The notes: generated by a model not told the origin, from the sequence alone. A DNA stretch of 64,000 bases from Lepturacanthus savala (GCA_030544235.1 CM060462.1:36563526-36627525), one strand, 5' to 3'. Shown: positions 13,001 through 31,375, numbered from the stretch's first letter. Program-made: numbers and translations.

Positions 13001-13525
13001 GTGAAACATGACAATGAAAACAACATGATGATCAGCATAAATACTGAAACAAACAGTGATCACCATCAATCCAGTGCCGAAGAAAACTAGAGCAGCGTGC
13101 CAAAGACCACACTGGACTCCTACACCATCATTAAGTTTGGTGCCCACACAGCTGTTGTGGGCCAGCTGTCGTTACAGTTAGAGTTTAAAGGGGTGATGTG
13201 TCATGTGCTCAATAGTGACACACTTGTGGTAGCTGTTAAAGTGAAGTGCAGCATCCTGCATACTATTAACGGTACAGTGTGTAGTTTCTGGCAGCGTCTA
13301 GTGGCGACGTTGCAGATTGCAATCAAATGAGTACCCCAGCTCCCACGAATACTACCATCTTAATGTGCCCGATGTTCCAACTGTACACGGTAAGCACTCT
13401 TTCATGTACTTTGCCCTTGCTACGGCTGATATGATTTCACTTGGAACTTGGAATCTTTGACATTTCATTCCTGCTCCTGTCTTAATTAAGTACTTCATTG
13501 TCTGACTCATTGTCAGCGGTGAGGT
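10091..13525. other. Intergenic or intronic stretch; one repeat-poor block
   Basis: No coding similarity was recognised. Bases 11340-11810 are unusually free of repeats, moderately GC-rich and contain TAAT-type motifs (CCGGCATTAATATACAGG), which could fit a regulatory element. Bases 13270-13340 (GTGTAGTTTCTGGCAGCG to GTTGCAGATTGCAA) resemble a fragment of a widespread fish repeat. Confidence 0.35.
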
Positions 13526-13941
13526 TGTCCTGTCTGGGTTTTTGTCATGTGCATTTCCTGTTTTATTTTGAAGTCTAACTCTAACTAACTCTCGTTTCAG
13601 GTCACTTGCCCTTCCTCATGTGTCACCAGTCTGATCGTCTGCCCTGATTCCTGATCGTGTCCACCTTTTCCCAATTTCCCCTTCTTTCCTTTCCTCCTTC
13701 CGGAGCGAGCTTTTGTTTTCAAGTTTGTCCTTCCCTCTTTTGGTGAAGTGTTTTTTGTTTGAGATTAGTTACCCTTTTTGCTTCTGGATAGTGTAGTGTA
13801 GTTAGACCTCAGAGAATTTAGTTTTAGGACAGTGTTTGTTTCGTTGTATGTTTTGTAGCCCCTTGTGGCAGCAGTCCAGGAACAATAAAACCTGTTACCC
13901 TGATTTCTCGTTCTGAGTCCTCGTTCCGTTCCGGCCTGACA
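13526..13941 (+). mobile_element. Probable solo LTR of a fish retrotransposon
   Basis: Begins TGTCCTGTCTGGGTTTTTGT and ends GTTCCGGCCTGACA, that is TG...CA. It has a pyrimidine-rich body, a polyadenylation signal AATAAAA at about 13884, and a GT-rich region after it. This layout matches Gypsy-type fish LTRs I recognise. The flanks (GAGGT and CTCAT) do not form a target duplication, so truncation or misjudged ends are possible. Confidence 0.5.
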
Positions 13942-16900
13942 CTCATGATCTAACCAGATTGCTCTCTCCATTTTTATTGTTGATGATTTGTTGATTGGTT
14001 GGTTGGTTGGTTGGTTGATTGACTTATGTTTTCCACTGGTTTGTATTGTATTGTCCCTGGATTTGGCTGCTGTCTTGGCCAGGCCTCTCTTGTAAAACAG
14101 AGCTTTGCATCACAATTGGATTGAACTGGTAAAATGGCAATGGCCACGGGGATCCAGGGAAATCTGCTCCCAAGAGAGAGGATCACTATTTGACATTGTG
14201 TATATTGACTGGTTTATAAAGAGGTTCCATATTTGACATCCAGACTGTGATGCCTTTCAAGTCTTTATACTAAAATTGTTCATTCAACTCATTCACACAC
14301 ATCCCTGCACTGATGACGGTAGCTGCCATGTAAAGTGTCGACAACTCATCAGAACTAATCATACACATGATGTGTAACCCCGTTTGGGGTTACACATCAA
14401 TGTGCAGAAGTCATATTTTTTGAGGAATTCATAAAGTTGACATGTTTATTGGTGTGTCAGACAAGTTATATGATTTACTGACTGACTTTATGAGCTGTTT
14501 CAGCTTGCCGGAAACTGCAGGAAGGTTGTGTCCCTTCTGTGATGAGTGTACTATATTAAATAAAACCAATTAGTTGACATAAGGTACAGCTGTTGATGAA
14601 GTAAGCGGACATATCTGAGGAAAGTGGACCAATTAGGAAGGGCCAACAGCACTTCGATCGCTCACAGCCAGAAAGACATCATGCCGCAGGGCACAACAAA
14701 GAGCAACTGTCATGACCAGAGACCGCACAATACCTCAATAGGAGGAAGGGGGAAGGGATGGACTGAGGACCATCTAGCTACAATCCCAAAGTGATGAATT
14801 ACTGTAATCCACTTTAATGTTGTAATGAAACATAATCTTCTTATAGTTCACAGAGAATTAGTCTTTGTATTTGGCTCCATGTGAGCTCAAAGTGTTGGGG
14901 TGAACTTTCGCTCTTGATGACGTCAGATGACCTGGAAACATAGTGTCTGTGTTGTTCAATGATCTCCATCCTCAGAATATTTTAAAGCTCATCCAGAGAT
15001 GATGATCTTGCTGTGTTCAATGACAGTCACATGAGTGTAAAGTGTTTAAATTTAAAAATGGACTGGAGTTTCCTGAGTCTGTGAATGCATCTTGGAGTAA
15101 GACGCTGCACTGAGTGAATGAAAGAAATACGCAGCATGAACTTTTCTTATGAAGTTTGTTGTTCTGGCATTGGCTATGGCCACAGTAGACTGATAGCATA
15201 AGGAATAAAGTACCAGCTAAACCAGCTTAGCTAGCTCATAACTTAACTCTACCTTTTCTCCGCTAAGTTACTGTTTTACACTTCACTGACTCTGACTTGT
15301 TGCCAGGTGCTCGATGCTGTGCTTGTAACAGTCCCCCCCCCCCTACCCTCCCTCTTCTTTCAAAAGAACTTTTAGCTGGGAGGCAGCCAGTAATGCATAG
15401 TAACAGCATGTGGGCAATGGTAATTAGTTAGATATTTTAAAGCTGTTATTCCCATCATTGTTAATGGGACGTGTGGCAACGTTTGGACTAAGGTCAATGC
15501 ACAGAGAAATTAACATCCTGCACACAAATAACTAGAGCTTTCAACAAATTAATTTTGTTTTCATCCAATAAGAGAGTAAACCTTCAGAAAGGTGCACAGG
15601 ATACAGGTCATACAAATCAAAATTGACCGGATATGTCATTTGATAAGGTGACGTAACCTTAGGAGGAGGATACCCTAACCTGCCACTGCTATCAGCAGTA
15701 ATCTGTTTTATGTGAAAACCCTGTGTTTGAGATTCGTTAGATCCTGCCTTTTGATTCAGCCTCTTCCAGACAGAAATCTGGCATTGTTATTTTCCTTATA
15801 TGTGGATTTGTGGATGATGGGTAATGGGTGGGTGATTCATGTGCACAAACTAGCAGTAGCTCGTTAGATTTCATCTGTGAGACCAACATTTATCTTCCAA
15901 AAGGAATTATATCATGTATGCTACAGAGACATTAGAGCCAGCAGTAAATCACAGAAGAGCTGCACAGATCAGTTCATGGATCATATTCTCCTTAGAATGA
16001 TGATGGACGCCATCTGAGCCAATCATCTCAGGAGCCAGGCTGCTGGTGACTGAGACAGCCAGCGGTTTCCAGGGGCATTCCAAAAAGGCTTTATTTGGAT
16101 AAACTGACCACATATTGGGAATAGATATGAAATGGATCACCTGAACAGAAGTTAATAAAGTGCCATTTTAGCTGTCTCAGACAGTAAAAATACAACAGTT
16201 TTTAGCTACTGCTGATTGGTGCAAGGTGGGCAGGTGGTGGACATTAACTTTAAAATATATCAGTATCCTTTCAAGAGCACATAGCTCATCCAGTTGAAAA
16301 AAGAAACTTCCTGGGAATGCGAGTTGTAGCAAAAGTGAACAATTTGAGGATAACAGTGCTTTATTCATTGGTTGTTGTTGTTTGCCTAGATACAGCAGTA
16401 CTCCTGATTCTGGTTGGCTACCCAATAGCCAATCAGAAGCAGTTTTCCTTTTTTTGGACTGGCGGTGAAAGATGAAATAATAGGTCATCCACACATTTGA
16501 AGTATGCAGTATATTCTACTATATGAAAACAGTCCATGGTTTTCGATCTGTGGTGATAACAGAAGTGGACAACATAATAATGAGAAACTACAGACAAGTA
16601 GGTAGATCGAAAAATACTCCTGATATCTCTGAAACTGTCTTTTGACACCTGGAAAGAGAATCCATACAAAGACACCCAATGGTCATTAGCAGGCCCTGCT
16701 GCACTCCGTGGTGTGGTAGGTCCAGGATCTGCAGGCCCCCCTTCATACTCAGCCCTGACATAGATTTCCCCCCTTCCAACCATCTCCATTCACAATTGCC
16801 CATTTCCCCTGAAACTCTCCAGACATACTATTTTATATACATGGAATTCTGAACTTATACTTACCTTTTTAACTTCCTCTTGACTTTGGACTTGATTCAA

Positions 16901-19900
16901 TATATGACAATCTTGCCATTTTTTAAGCCTGCCTAAATTAGAAAGGGTGTCTGCTCCAGGAAAGGGGCCTGATAGTTGATAGTCCTCTAGTGAAATGAAT
17001 TTCCTCTGCAGGGACTGCAGCATGAGGAGCTCAGATCCCAGATGGATCCCATATCTTATCCGGCCCATTAAAACTATACATGTCTCATTTAAACTCACCC
17101 GCAAGTAGGAGGAACATTAAATGTGTCCACACAAAAAGGAAATCTGTGTTTAGGGTAAACAATAGAGGGACAGACAGACATGATGCCAGTGAGAAGCAGG
17201 AACATGGAGGTCAGTAAATCAGACGCGAACACTGTGACCTCGTATGCGCTTCAGGGATAATGTTGGTGAACATGTGATGATCAGAACAGTCAGCACTCAG
17301 TCACAATGCAAAGTCTCCGGCTGAAGAATGCTCTCTTTGTGGCGATGGATGTGCCGCCCACGCTGCTGAACGTTGAGACTCTCATTAGAGGATGGCGTGA
17401 CACAAGGACCTCCAGCATGGACACAAATCTCTTTCAGAGGCTGTCAAAACACTGCAGGTCTGTAGTAAACAGGAACAGCAACAATAGCACGTTCTGCATG
17501 CTTCATTTAACAATTAGCACTTCAGCAATAAACAATATGTTGTCTGAGGGGCTTGTTGTTCACGTACATGCTTATGTTCAACTGAGTCAGGTTCAGACAT
17601 AGCAGGACGTGTGACAACCATCAACAAAGTCTTCAACTAATAAATTAAACTATATGTTTGCTAAGAAATAAATTCTGCTAGATGGATCATACAGGGATGT
17701 TTTAGTTGGTTTCAGAGTCTCTGCAGGTCCTGACAAAAAACTAGAGGCTATCAAAAAAAGTCTTGAATTCAGACGGTTTGCAAACATTTTCACTACTGCA
17801 CTGTACTGAAAAACGAATCCATCCAGCCATTTGTTTAATTATTTATATCATCAGGAATTATTATTATATTCTTCTGGAAAGTTCTGACAAAAACGTGATC
17901 TGACAACTGCAGATTGCACTGTCCCTGCTGGATTTCTGGAAAAAGGTAATAAAGTTCTAATCCTTGCATGTTTTATGATGTATAAAACTACTCTCTGTAG
18001 AATCATATCCCCCATATCATCAGTTCTTCATAAGGTGTGCAGACAATCGCTCCATGTGTTCCTCTTGCTGGCAAAGAGGTCTGGGGGACTGGACAGGACA
18101 TCATGGATCAGGAACTTAATGCTCTGTGGTTCTGCCAGAGATCACATTAACTGAACTTCCTTGGGCTATGCAAAGCTTTAGCAATGATTCACCACAGTTG
18201 AGGTCTGACAGCAACCTGAGAGATGCTAGAGAAAGTCAAAACAAGAATACTTAAACTTATAAAAGCAAATTACTTAGATGGCGCAAGGTAATGTCAATCC
18301 AATCAGCTCACCAACAAACCAACGAAATCTAATAACCATGAAATGGACAATTGAGCACTACTAAGACTGCTGAACTTTAGCTGTCTATAAAATAAACCAA
18401 TCAAGTTTCAATTGTCAAATGTAATGGTATTGAATTCTGAAATGTGGTAAATGAATGGAAACCTCACATAGCTCCATTTCTTGGAGGACGTGTGCTGGCA
18501 TCACCTGTTTATCAGATAGGACATTAGGCGAAAGGCATCGGGTACAGTGAGCTATGCTGGGCAGTGAGGAGCAGATGCAGTCCTTGACCAGCTGTTCAAA
18601 GCATCACTACAGAGCCGAGTGTTACTGGGCATATATTTATTTAGGCAGGCTGCTCTGCTCTTTTTGTGCACAGGAGTGATGGTGGACTCAGTGTCACTGT
18701 CAGATTGAGCCAGGACCCTTCCCCTGATACCTCGTGGACCTGCTGTTTTCGTGTTATTCACATGTTAGTAATCTCTCCTGACGTCATGCTCAGAAAGGCT
18801 GAGAGGTGTGAGAGGTGCACCCACCTCATTAAACTCTCCTTCAGCTGTTCATGCTTGCTGGCTGCTGATGGCCTCAAACTGAGGATTAAAGTTGTTTAGC
18901 TTCACTAGAAAAACATCAGCACATGACATAGAGGGTACAGGTGCTGCTATTGTGAGATGGTAAAAGGCTCCTGGGAAATCACAACCACCTCCTGACACAG
19001 CTGCTCAACTTTCTATCCATGAACTCCACAAAGGAGATAAGTACTTTGTAAACAAGTAGTCCAGACGTTCCTCGGCAGAGAACCGTGCTGCCTTAAAGCC
19101 CTTACCTGGAAGTCCTGATGCTGTCGGCCAGCAGCTTAGGTTCCCACAACAGATCATGGGATCTCCTCCCTTCACTTATTAGGATGATGTTTCACGTTTC
19201 ATACATAGTCTCTACAGTGATTCATTGGTGAATTCGTTAGTCATTGAGAATGAGGACAGAGGCATGCTCAGACATCCCAATGAAGAACAGAAATGTAAAT
19301 CAATCTATTGAATATTGATTTATTTTAGATAATTGGGTGATTTAGAATAATGACGGCACATTCAGTCGTCTTGAATCTAAAGTGTTAGCTGACATGCTTC
19401 ATTAATCTTCTCCTTCTTCTCCCGAGTTAATGAGGGTTAAGTGAGTGCTCGTTAAGCTCCATGTGAAAGGATCTGTCTGTTACGGCGTCTCCCTGACCTT
19501 GCTGTCCTTAGAAAGAACAATGCTGGACATCCAGTCAGGCAGAGATGAGGTACAGTTTGTGCCGTAAATGTAGGAATCTGGTGCCAGGTTATTCAACAGT
19601 TAATCTGAGGCCACAGGCCTGCTGGTATCAGTTGAGCCTCAAAGCTTCTGAGCCTGAGAACCGGGGACCTGGGACACTAATACCTGTCCCAAACCACAAT
19701 CCTGTTCTTGGACAGCTCACTTATTTATTCTGCTGTTCAGCCACCTCGTGTGTTTACCTCTGTCTGTTTGTGTCTCTCAGGGATTGAAAGGTCAGAGTCC
19801 ACTGGAGGATTTAATCCTCTCACTTTTCATTCACAAGTTTGGTAAACAGAATCATTCACTTTGAAGAGGATGATTTCAGGTCAAAGTTTCACCTGAGCAA

Positions 19901-20185
19901 AGTGAATGCATTCATAGAAACATCCTTAAACCTGCAGAAGCCAAAATCAAACAGATTGACAGGAAAAGGACTGTTTTATATTTCTGACACTTTCTGCTTT
20001 CTCTCATTTACACATTCTACTTTCTACAGACAAGTTTCATCTTTATGAGTGAATATCTGCTTCACAGTGCAGACCAGACACATGTACAACAAAGCAGGAT
20101 TTGGACTTATTGAGGTAACATCAGATTTAACTCTGGGTTTTCAGTAGTACTGCCACCGTCGACTTCTTACTGAGTACATCACCTC
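13942..20185. other. Long stretch without recognised gene
   Basis: It contains a TTGG tetranucleotide run (about 13995-14020), a perfect 14-bp stem with 4-base loop (14368-14399), and a C11 tract near 15335. The longest minus-strand frames (16433-16789 and 16790-17104) have no motif I can assign. No splice-bounded exon was found. Confidence 0.4.
14368..14399. repeat. Perfect hairpin, 14-bp stem, GTTT loop
   Basis: TGATGTGTAACCCC is followed by GTTT and then its exact reverse complement GGGGTTACACATCA. There is no T-run after it and no neighbouring gene, so a terminator or histone stem-loop role is not supported. Confidence 0.8.
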
Positions 20186-20353
20186 TAAATTGCCCGCAGG
20201 TGTGAGTGTGTGAGTGAATGGTGTGTGTGCCCCATGATTGGCTGGCGACCATCTGGGGTGTATCCCTGCCTCTCGCCGTAACACGCTGGGATAGGCTCCA
20301 GCAGACCCCTGTGACCCTAATGAGGAATAAGCAGGTATAGAAAATGACTGACT
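20186..20353 (+). mobile_element. SINE, 3' portion
   Basis: From CTCTAAATTGCCCGCAGG through GATTGGCTGGCGACCATC and GGGATAGGCTCCAGCAGA to AAGCAGGTATAGAAAATGAC. It is collinear with the 3' half of the full copy at 22823-23167 and lacks the tRNA-like head. Confidence 0.85.
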
Positions 20354-21794
<1,441 letters not shown>

Positions 21795-22211
21795 ATCTAC
21801 TTCACACATTGTGTTGCAACGAGGAGAAAGAGGAAGCTGACCTTTTGTTTGGGTTCATTTCTCCTCATGAAACAATCAAACCCGTTCTCATCCCAGGGCT
21901 GCAAATAGCGCAGTTTTGTCATGCCCCTCACCATCTGATACTGACGCACAAGGCACCCTTTACACTCTATGAGACACCCCAGGCTTTCAAATTTCTCCAT
22001 TGTAGCCCCATCCACGTCATTACCATTACAATATAATTACAGTTAATTATAATGGTAATATTCATGGTGCAACAATGCAATTAAGGTTTGGTTAGAGTTA
22101 GGCACAACACTTGGATATGTTTAGAGAAAGAGCATTGATTGGGTTAAAATAATTAATAAAATGCAGTATACACTACCGGTTAAAAGTTCTGTAGTTTAAT
22201 GTCTAATTGCA

Positions 22212-22591
22212 TCGAGCTCCCCCTGATGAACCTAACGACTACTCCTTCACCTGCCTGGCTGGACCTGCCCCTCTACCCCACCCTACGGCATCTCTACAGA
22301 CTGAAACATCTTTACAGACTAATACATCATCATTATAGACTAATACTTCATCATCAGATGGTTGTCTGTTAGTCTTGGTTCATCTATAGCCTGCCCGTCC
22401 ATGGGAGTGGATCTCTCCTTCACCGTGGTTCTCCCTGAGGTTTCTCCTTTCCCACTGGGTTTTGGAGTTTTTCCTTGCCGAGAAGGAGGGTCTAAGGACG
22501 AGGGATGTCGGAGCCACTTTGGACTGAATTTTGTGAAGCACTTTGAGACAACTGTGTTGTAATATTGGGCTATATAAATAAAATTGAATTG
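22212..22591 (+). mobile_element. LINE 3' end (L2/Maui-like) nested in the Tc1 copy
   Basis: Shows GAGGTTTCTCCTTTCCCACT, GTTTTTCCTTGCCGAGAAGG, GGGTCTAAGGACGAGGGATG and AGCACTTTGAGACAACTGTG. The tail is TTGGGCTATATAAATAAAAT with (TTGAA) repeats. It is flanked by AATTGCA at 22205-22211 and 22592-22598, a likely target duplication. The same family end occurs near 57250-57487 and, inverted, near 40783-40870. Confidence 0.8.
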
Positions 22592-22822
22592 AATTGCACT
22601 CTGAAATGAAATCATTGTGCAAATAAGCAATTGGAGTTAAAAAAGAAATTATGAAATCAATTTATAGACCAAAATGCTGAATGCAGAATGTTGTGGTAGC
22701 TGTTTTGGTCCAGGGTGCCTCTCAGCCTCAGACCATCACACTTCCTCCTTCATGTTTAACAGTTGAGGTCACACATTGTGATGAAGCGAAGATTTGAAAT
22801 TTCGATTCATCAGTCCATAATA

Positions 22823-23167
22823 CAGGCGACACAGCGCGGAGGGGTTAGCGCTATTGCCTCACAGCAAGAAGGTCACAGGTTCAAGACCTCCTGGGTCTGG
22901 GACCTTTCTGTGTGGAGTTTGCATGTTCTCCCCCCGTGTCTGCATGGGTTTTCACTGCGTCCTCCCACAGTCCAAAAACATGCTGGGGTTAATTGGCGAA
23001 ATTGCCTGTAGGTGAGGCCCGTGAGTGTGTGAGTGAATGGTGTGTGCCCCACAATACGCTGGCGACTATCTGGGGTGTATCCCTGTCTCTCACCATAATT
23101 TGCTGGGTTTGTCTCCAACAGACCATGTGACCCTAATGAGGAATAAGCGGGTATAGAAGATGACTGA
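22823..23167 (+). mobile_element. Complete tRNA-derived SINE, 345 bp, nested in the Tc1 copy
   Basis: The head GGCGACACAGCGCGGAGGGG carries a pol III A-box-like GGTTAGCGCTATTGC and a B-box GGTTCAAGACC. The body has TTTGCATGTTCTCC and CCTCCCACAGTCCAAAAACA, and the tail ends AAGCGGGTATAGAAGATGAC. It is bounded by an 8-base direct repeat CCATAATA (22815-22822 and 23168-23175), the target-site duplication. Other copies lie at 20186, 56239 (minus) and 60543. Confidence 0.9.
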
Positions 23168-23900
23168 CCATAATACCTTCTTCCAGTCTTCAGTAGTCCA
23201 GTGGCAGTGTTTCTTGGCCCAGGCAAGCCTCTTAATCTTATTTTGACCTTTTATCAATGGTTTTCTTGCTGCAACTCCTCCTGTCAAACGTGCAGCTCTA
23301 AGTCATTTCTTCACAGTTGAAACAGAGACTTACTACGACCACTAGTAAGCTGGGTTTGAAGCTGTTGTCCTGTGAGCCGGTCTACTAGACGTTTTCCTCA
23401 CTTTACACCTTGAGTTTCTTTACAATTTCTCTGTAGGAAAGACCTACGTTTTTACATGTTATGAGAGTCTGTCTCTCTTACACTGTTAATTGCCTTTTGT
23501 AGCCACACACTACTTTCTGCAGTACCATACTGTTCAACTGATGCTCACAAGAGTATGGCACCACAGTGAGTTCAAACCCTGCTTTTATGCAAACAGAGGC
23601 GGTTGTAAGTAATCCAGCAAATTTAGAGCACCTGTAGGAATTAGTAGCACCAGGTTTCAAGGCTTAATCATCCTGCATTGCTCTCAATTGTTAACCCATT
23701 TTGTGTTCCCTGAAAAAGGCCATTTGTATAATTCTGAAATGTACATTGATTTTCAGTTTTGGGTAACCTAACCTTTTTAACCTCTGGCAGTTTACCACTT
23801 ACCTTTGTACTATTTCAAGCTATTGATTGAACTTGAGCTACTTGAATACCAGTATAGGGTAAGTCTTACCAGTACCAAGTAAGAATGTCTAGAGTTACAC

Positions 23901-27995
<4,095 letters not shown>

Positions 27996-28133
27996 TGGGG
28001 GGCGCATCAAGTCCTCCTGACCCTAACCAATCAGCTCCTCACTACTCTGAAATCATGCATGTCTGACATTAATTATGTTCTTTGGTTGTTTACTTCCAAT
28101 CTCTAAAGGTCTCTGAGCCTGTATGTCTGTATT

Positions 28134-29105
28134 TACAGTGCATTCAGAAGATATTCAGACCTCATTTCTTTTCTCATTTTGTTATGCTGCGGCCAATACT
28201 CAAAAGACAAAGACTTAGGTATTTAGACCCTTCACTCAATACTAATTTGCAGCACTCTGAGCAGTGGTGACAGCACGACTTGAGGATTTTCTACCATATT
28301 CTTCTCTGCATATCCTCTTAAGCTAGGGTTGGATGGTTGGATATGGACCGTCAGTGGACAGACATGTTCAGGTCTCTGGCTGAGCCATTCAAGGCCATTC
28401 AGAACTGTCCCTAAGCCACTCCTTCGTGGTCCAGTCACCGTCAGGTGAACCACCAGCTCAGTCTGAGGTCCTGACCTCACTGAAGGATTAAGGATATCTA
28501 TGATCTTTGCTCTGATCAGAACCAAAAACACAGTCACACACAGTCTGAGATTCTTTGGGTGGGTTGGGAAATGGTTGAGTGTTGCAGTGATGATTGACCT
28601 TCTTGAATTTTCTCCTATTTCCACACAGGATCACTTGAAGTTGAGCCAAAGTTCCATCAGGTTCTTGGTCACCTCTCACCCTTCTGCAACTATTTCTCAG
28701 ATTGCAGAGACAGCCAGGTCTAGTAAGAGTCCTGGTTGATCCAAACTGAGGCTTCACTACTGGTGCCCACTCTAACATCAGTCCTATCACCCATTCAGAA
28801 CTCAGTCTTTACAGAATTTCCTATCTCTCCACAAAAACCAAATATTAAAACAGGCTTTTTAAATTCCCCTTTTTCCTGTTTCTTTTTGTTTCTGTCAAGT
28901 GTCTTTGAGTGTCCAAAAAAGCACTATATAAGTCCAATTATTACATTTAAGAATTATAAAGACCACTGTGCTCTTGGGAACCTTTAATGCAGCAGAAATC
29001 TGCATCTAATCTCTGCCTCGACACAATCCTGTCTGAGCTCTGCAGACAATTCTTTCCACCTCATGGCTTGGTTTTTGTGCTGATGAAGAGAGATAAGAAG
29101 CACCT
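28134..29105 (-). mobile_element. Tc1-like transposon relic with an LINE end inside
   Basis: The left terminus TACAGTGCATTCAGAAGATA is the familiar Tc1-like TACAGTGCAT(C/T)... end. Reverse-strand transposase landmarks follow in order: the GGCTGAGCCATTCAAGGCCA region, AGGTTCTTGGTCACCTCTC, GGTCTAGTAAGAGTCCTGGT, ACCACTGTGCTCTTGGGAAC, and CTCGACACAATCCTGTCTGA with GCAGACAATTC. Large internal parts are deleted. Bases about 28747-28945, which are foreign to the transposon, are described separately. Confidence 0.8.
28747..28945 (+). mobile_element. Short L2-like LINE 3' end inserted in a Tc1 relic
   Basis: Ends TGTCAAGTGTCTTTGAGTGT and AGCACTATATAAGTCCAATT with ATT. This matches the usual LINE tail (GTGTCTTTGAGTGTCTTGAAAAG type). 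It interrupts the transposon between ATCCAAACT and the segment resuming at about 28946. Confidence 0.6.
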
Positions 29106-31375
29106 AAGTTAAAGTTTGAATGTCACTTTATGGCATCTAATGTCAATGTGATACTTCACTCCTATTATTAAAATTTGCAAAACATTGTGTTTTTGCTTTG
29201 TCCCTAAGGGATATGTAGATTCATGAGTGAAGAAAATGGCTGATTTAAATGTCTAAAAGATAAGAATTTATTTTAACCAGTTAACAAGTCAGATTGATGT
29301 AACGTGATATAAATTACCTTGCTATTGTCAAGTAATCAAAACAAATTAAAGAAAATAAGGCATGGTTATTATCTCATCAGTCTTTACTGATTGATGTGAA
29401 CTGTATTGAGCATCTTAATGGGTTGTGGTGACTCCACTGGCGGCTCCTGGTCTTGTTTTTCATGTATTCCAAGGCTGAGGTGGCCAGCTCACACAGATAT
29501 GATGTAGGAGACTGCAACACCCTGCCCTTTGGAAAGATGGACAAACATGTCTATATGTATCCCACGTGCAGTCAAATGCAATCCATTCTGATTTGTGTAA
29601 ATTCCTCCAGGTTTCTAATTGAAAACATCTTTGCAGATTCCAATGTCAGAGCATTGAACAGGTCATAGTCCTCACTGTTCACGTTCTTTCTTTCCTCCGG
29701 TGTTTTCAGATGCGTGGCTGTCCCTTTGAATGAGAATGCTGTCCTCTCATATCAGCACTTGCCACAGTTAGTTTGTCTTAGGAACTGTTCAGTGTTTCAA
29801 TGACTGTGGGAATATTTTCATTCTTCTCTTGTAAACTGTTTTAATTCATCTCACAGCTCATGAATGAGACAACACCTTTCAAAGCCAGAGGCAAGAGATG
29901 ACAAGACTTCATGGTATCACGTAATCAAACATGAATCACCTACATAGATACACTTTCTTGTTACATGCCTTAGCAATTTTCTAGCTATATGTTGACCAAA
30001 CCTATGCCTTTTCTGTATTTTTTATATCTATGGGTCCAATTGTTCGCTTTTTGTGGGGTTTATTTTAAGTTACGATATCTCTAAGAAGATATTTGTTGTT
30101 TTATACCATAATCATCTCAATATAGTTTTGCATCTCTGAAGTTTCTGTCTGGGAGTTTGTATCTGTCTGATTAATATAAATGAGTCTCATCTGGCTGATT
30201 TGAATAGCTTTAGAGTTGATGACTTATAGTTGTTACATCACAATGTCACAGAAGTCCTGACAGTTCACTTTAGGGTACATTTTCTGAATACAGCCTTTGT
30301 GCATTTCTCTGTGAATTGAACATTTTGAAACATGGGACAGTATTCAGTACCATAAAATCCAACATACCAGATGTCCAGGATGGGAGAGCTGTCCAAAGGT
30401 ATTTCTGAAATTACATGTGCAGGTTGTATGTTCATTCATCACTTCAGTGTACTTGTCAAACTCCAAATTCAACACAAGAATGAAAACACATGTGAATGGG
30501 GGGAAAAACATCAGGAACTACCATACATCAGAGTGGAACCTTCTGGGCCTTCAACGTATTCAGTTAAGGCCCAGGAGAAAAAAAAAGAAATGATGTTTGT
30601 ACTAATATTAACTTATTTATTTATTTTTGTATTTTTTTGTAATTCTTTTGTAATTCTTTTGTAATAAAGTATTGTATGAGCCCAATTCATTAGTAACAAT
30701 AGTAACAGCAATATAAACATGGGTTAATAGTTTCTGGGAAATAATGAATTTGTATAATAGAAGAGCAAATGGACCAATCACAATTTTTCTTCCAATGGTA
30801 CTGTATCTGGTATAAATCAGCAACTCTGTCTGCAGGACCTTCAGTAGCTGTACCAAAGGTCCAGGTAATTTAAGTCAATGTGGCATGAAATGAAATTGAC
30901 AGGTGTCTTAGCCAATTATATTTCATTGAGTTGTGGTTGGGACAATATCATGACATCTTCCAGGTATTCACTTAGCGATGTCATCATCCTGAGATGAGGA
31001 TGAGCATTGTGTTTCTATCTACTTACACTATGATATTTGTCACTGTCTCTGGAATACTTACCACTGCACAAGGTTTTGTCGTGGCATGAGGACCAACAAG
31101 GCAGATGATCATATGAGTAACTTTGTACATTTCGGTGGCCCTCACCCATTTTTAAAGACTTCTGCCCTCTTTCTGTTGGCTGAGTAGAAGTCAAATGTTA
31201 ATTTGCTAAGCAGGATATTAGGCGAGAAGATATTTGTGTGAAACACATAAGAGAATACCTGTTAAAACAATGGATTAAATAAAAAATAGATGTGTGTGTG
31301 GCAACAACATTCTACTAGTATACACATTGAAATAGCCACTAAATGATATTTATTATGTTTAATATGTCAAATATG
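29106..31375. other. No gene seen
   Basis: AT-rich. A short direct repeat (TTGTAATTCTTTTGTAATTC) lies near 30637-30662. The frames at 29453 and 30371 lack domains or conserved features. Confidence 0.4.

Larger units (their letters stand above)
22169..23900 (-). mobile_element. Tc1-like transposon, inactive, carrying two nested insertions
   Basis: The left terminus TACACTACCGGTTAAAAGTT is a Tc1-like terminal repeat. On the minus strand the transposase reads LTGQQLQTQLTSGRSKS, then VAARKPLIKGQNKIKRLAWA, KKHCHWTTEDWKKV, LWTDESKF (first catalytic Asp) and VKHEGGSVMV. These correspond to the DNA-binding to DDE segments of Tc1 transposases. Stops and frame changes abolish function. The copy is split by an LINE end (22212-22591) and a SINE (22823-23167). 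Reading across both insertions restores continuous transposon sequence. The right terminal repeat was not found, so the right limit is approximate. Confidence 0.88.

Noticed and set aside
14368..14399. Histone mRNA-type 3' stem-loop or bacterial terminator
   Set aside because: The stem sequence and loop do not match the histone consensus, no histone gene is nearby, and the genome is eukaryotic.
16433..17104. Pair of minus-strand frames as possible exons or LINE coding sequence
   Set aside because: The order of weak LINE-like motifs did not match any LINE class and there are no convincing splice sites. Left unassigned.
22826..22896. Functional tRNA gene
   Set aside because: The A- and B-box-like sequences belong to the SINE head. 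No cloverleaf with a proper acceptor stem is evident, and the same head recurs at 60543.
30371..30664. 97-residue open frame starting MSRMGELSKG
   Set aside because: Superficial resemblance to Tc1 transposase starts, but no helix-turn-helix or DDE motifs follow.
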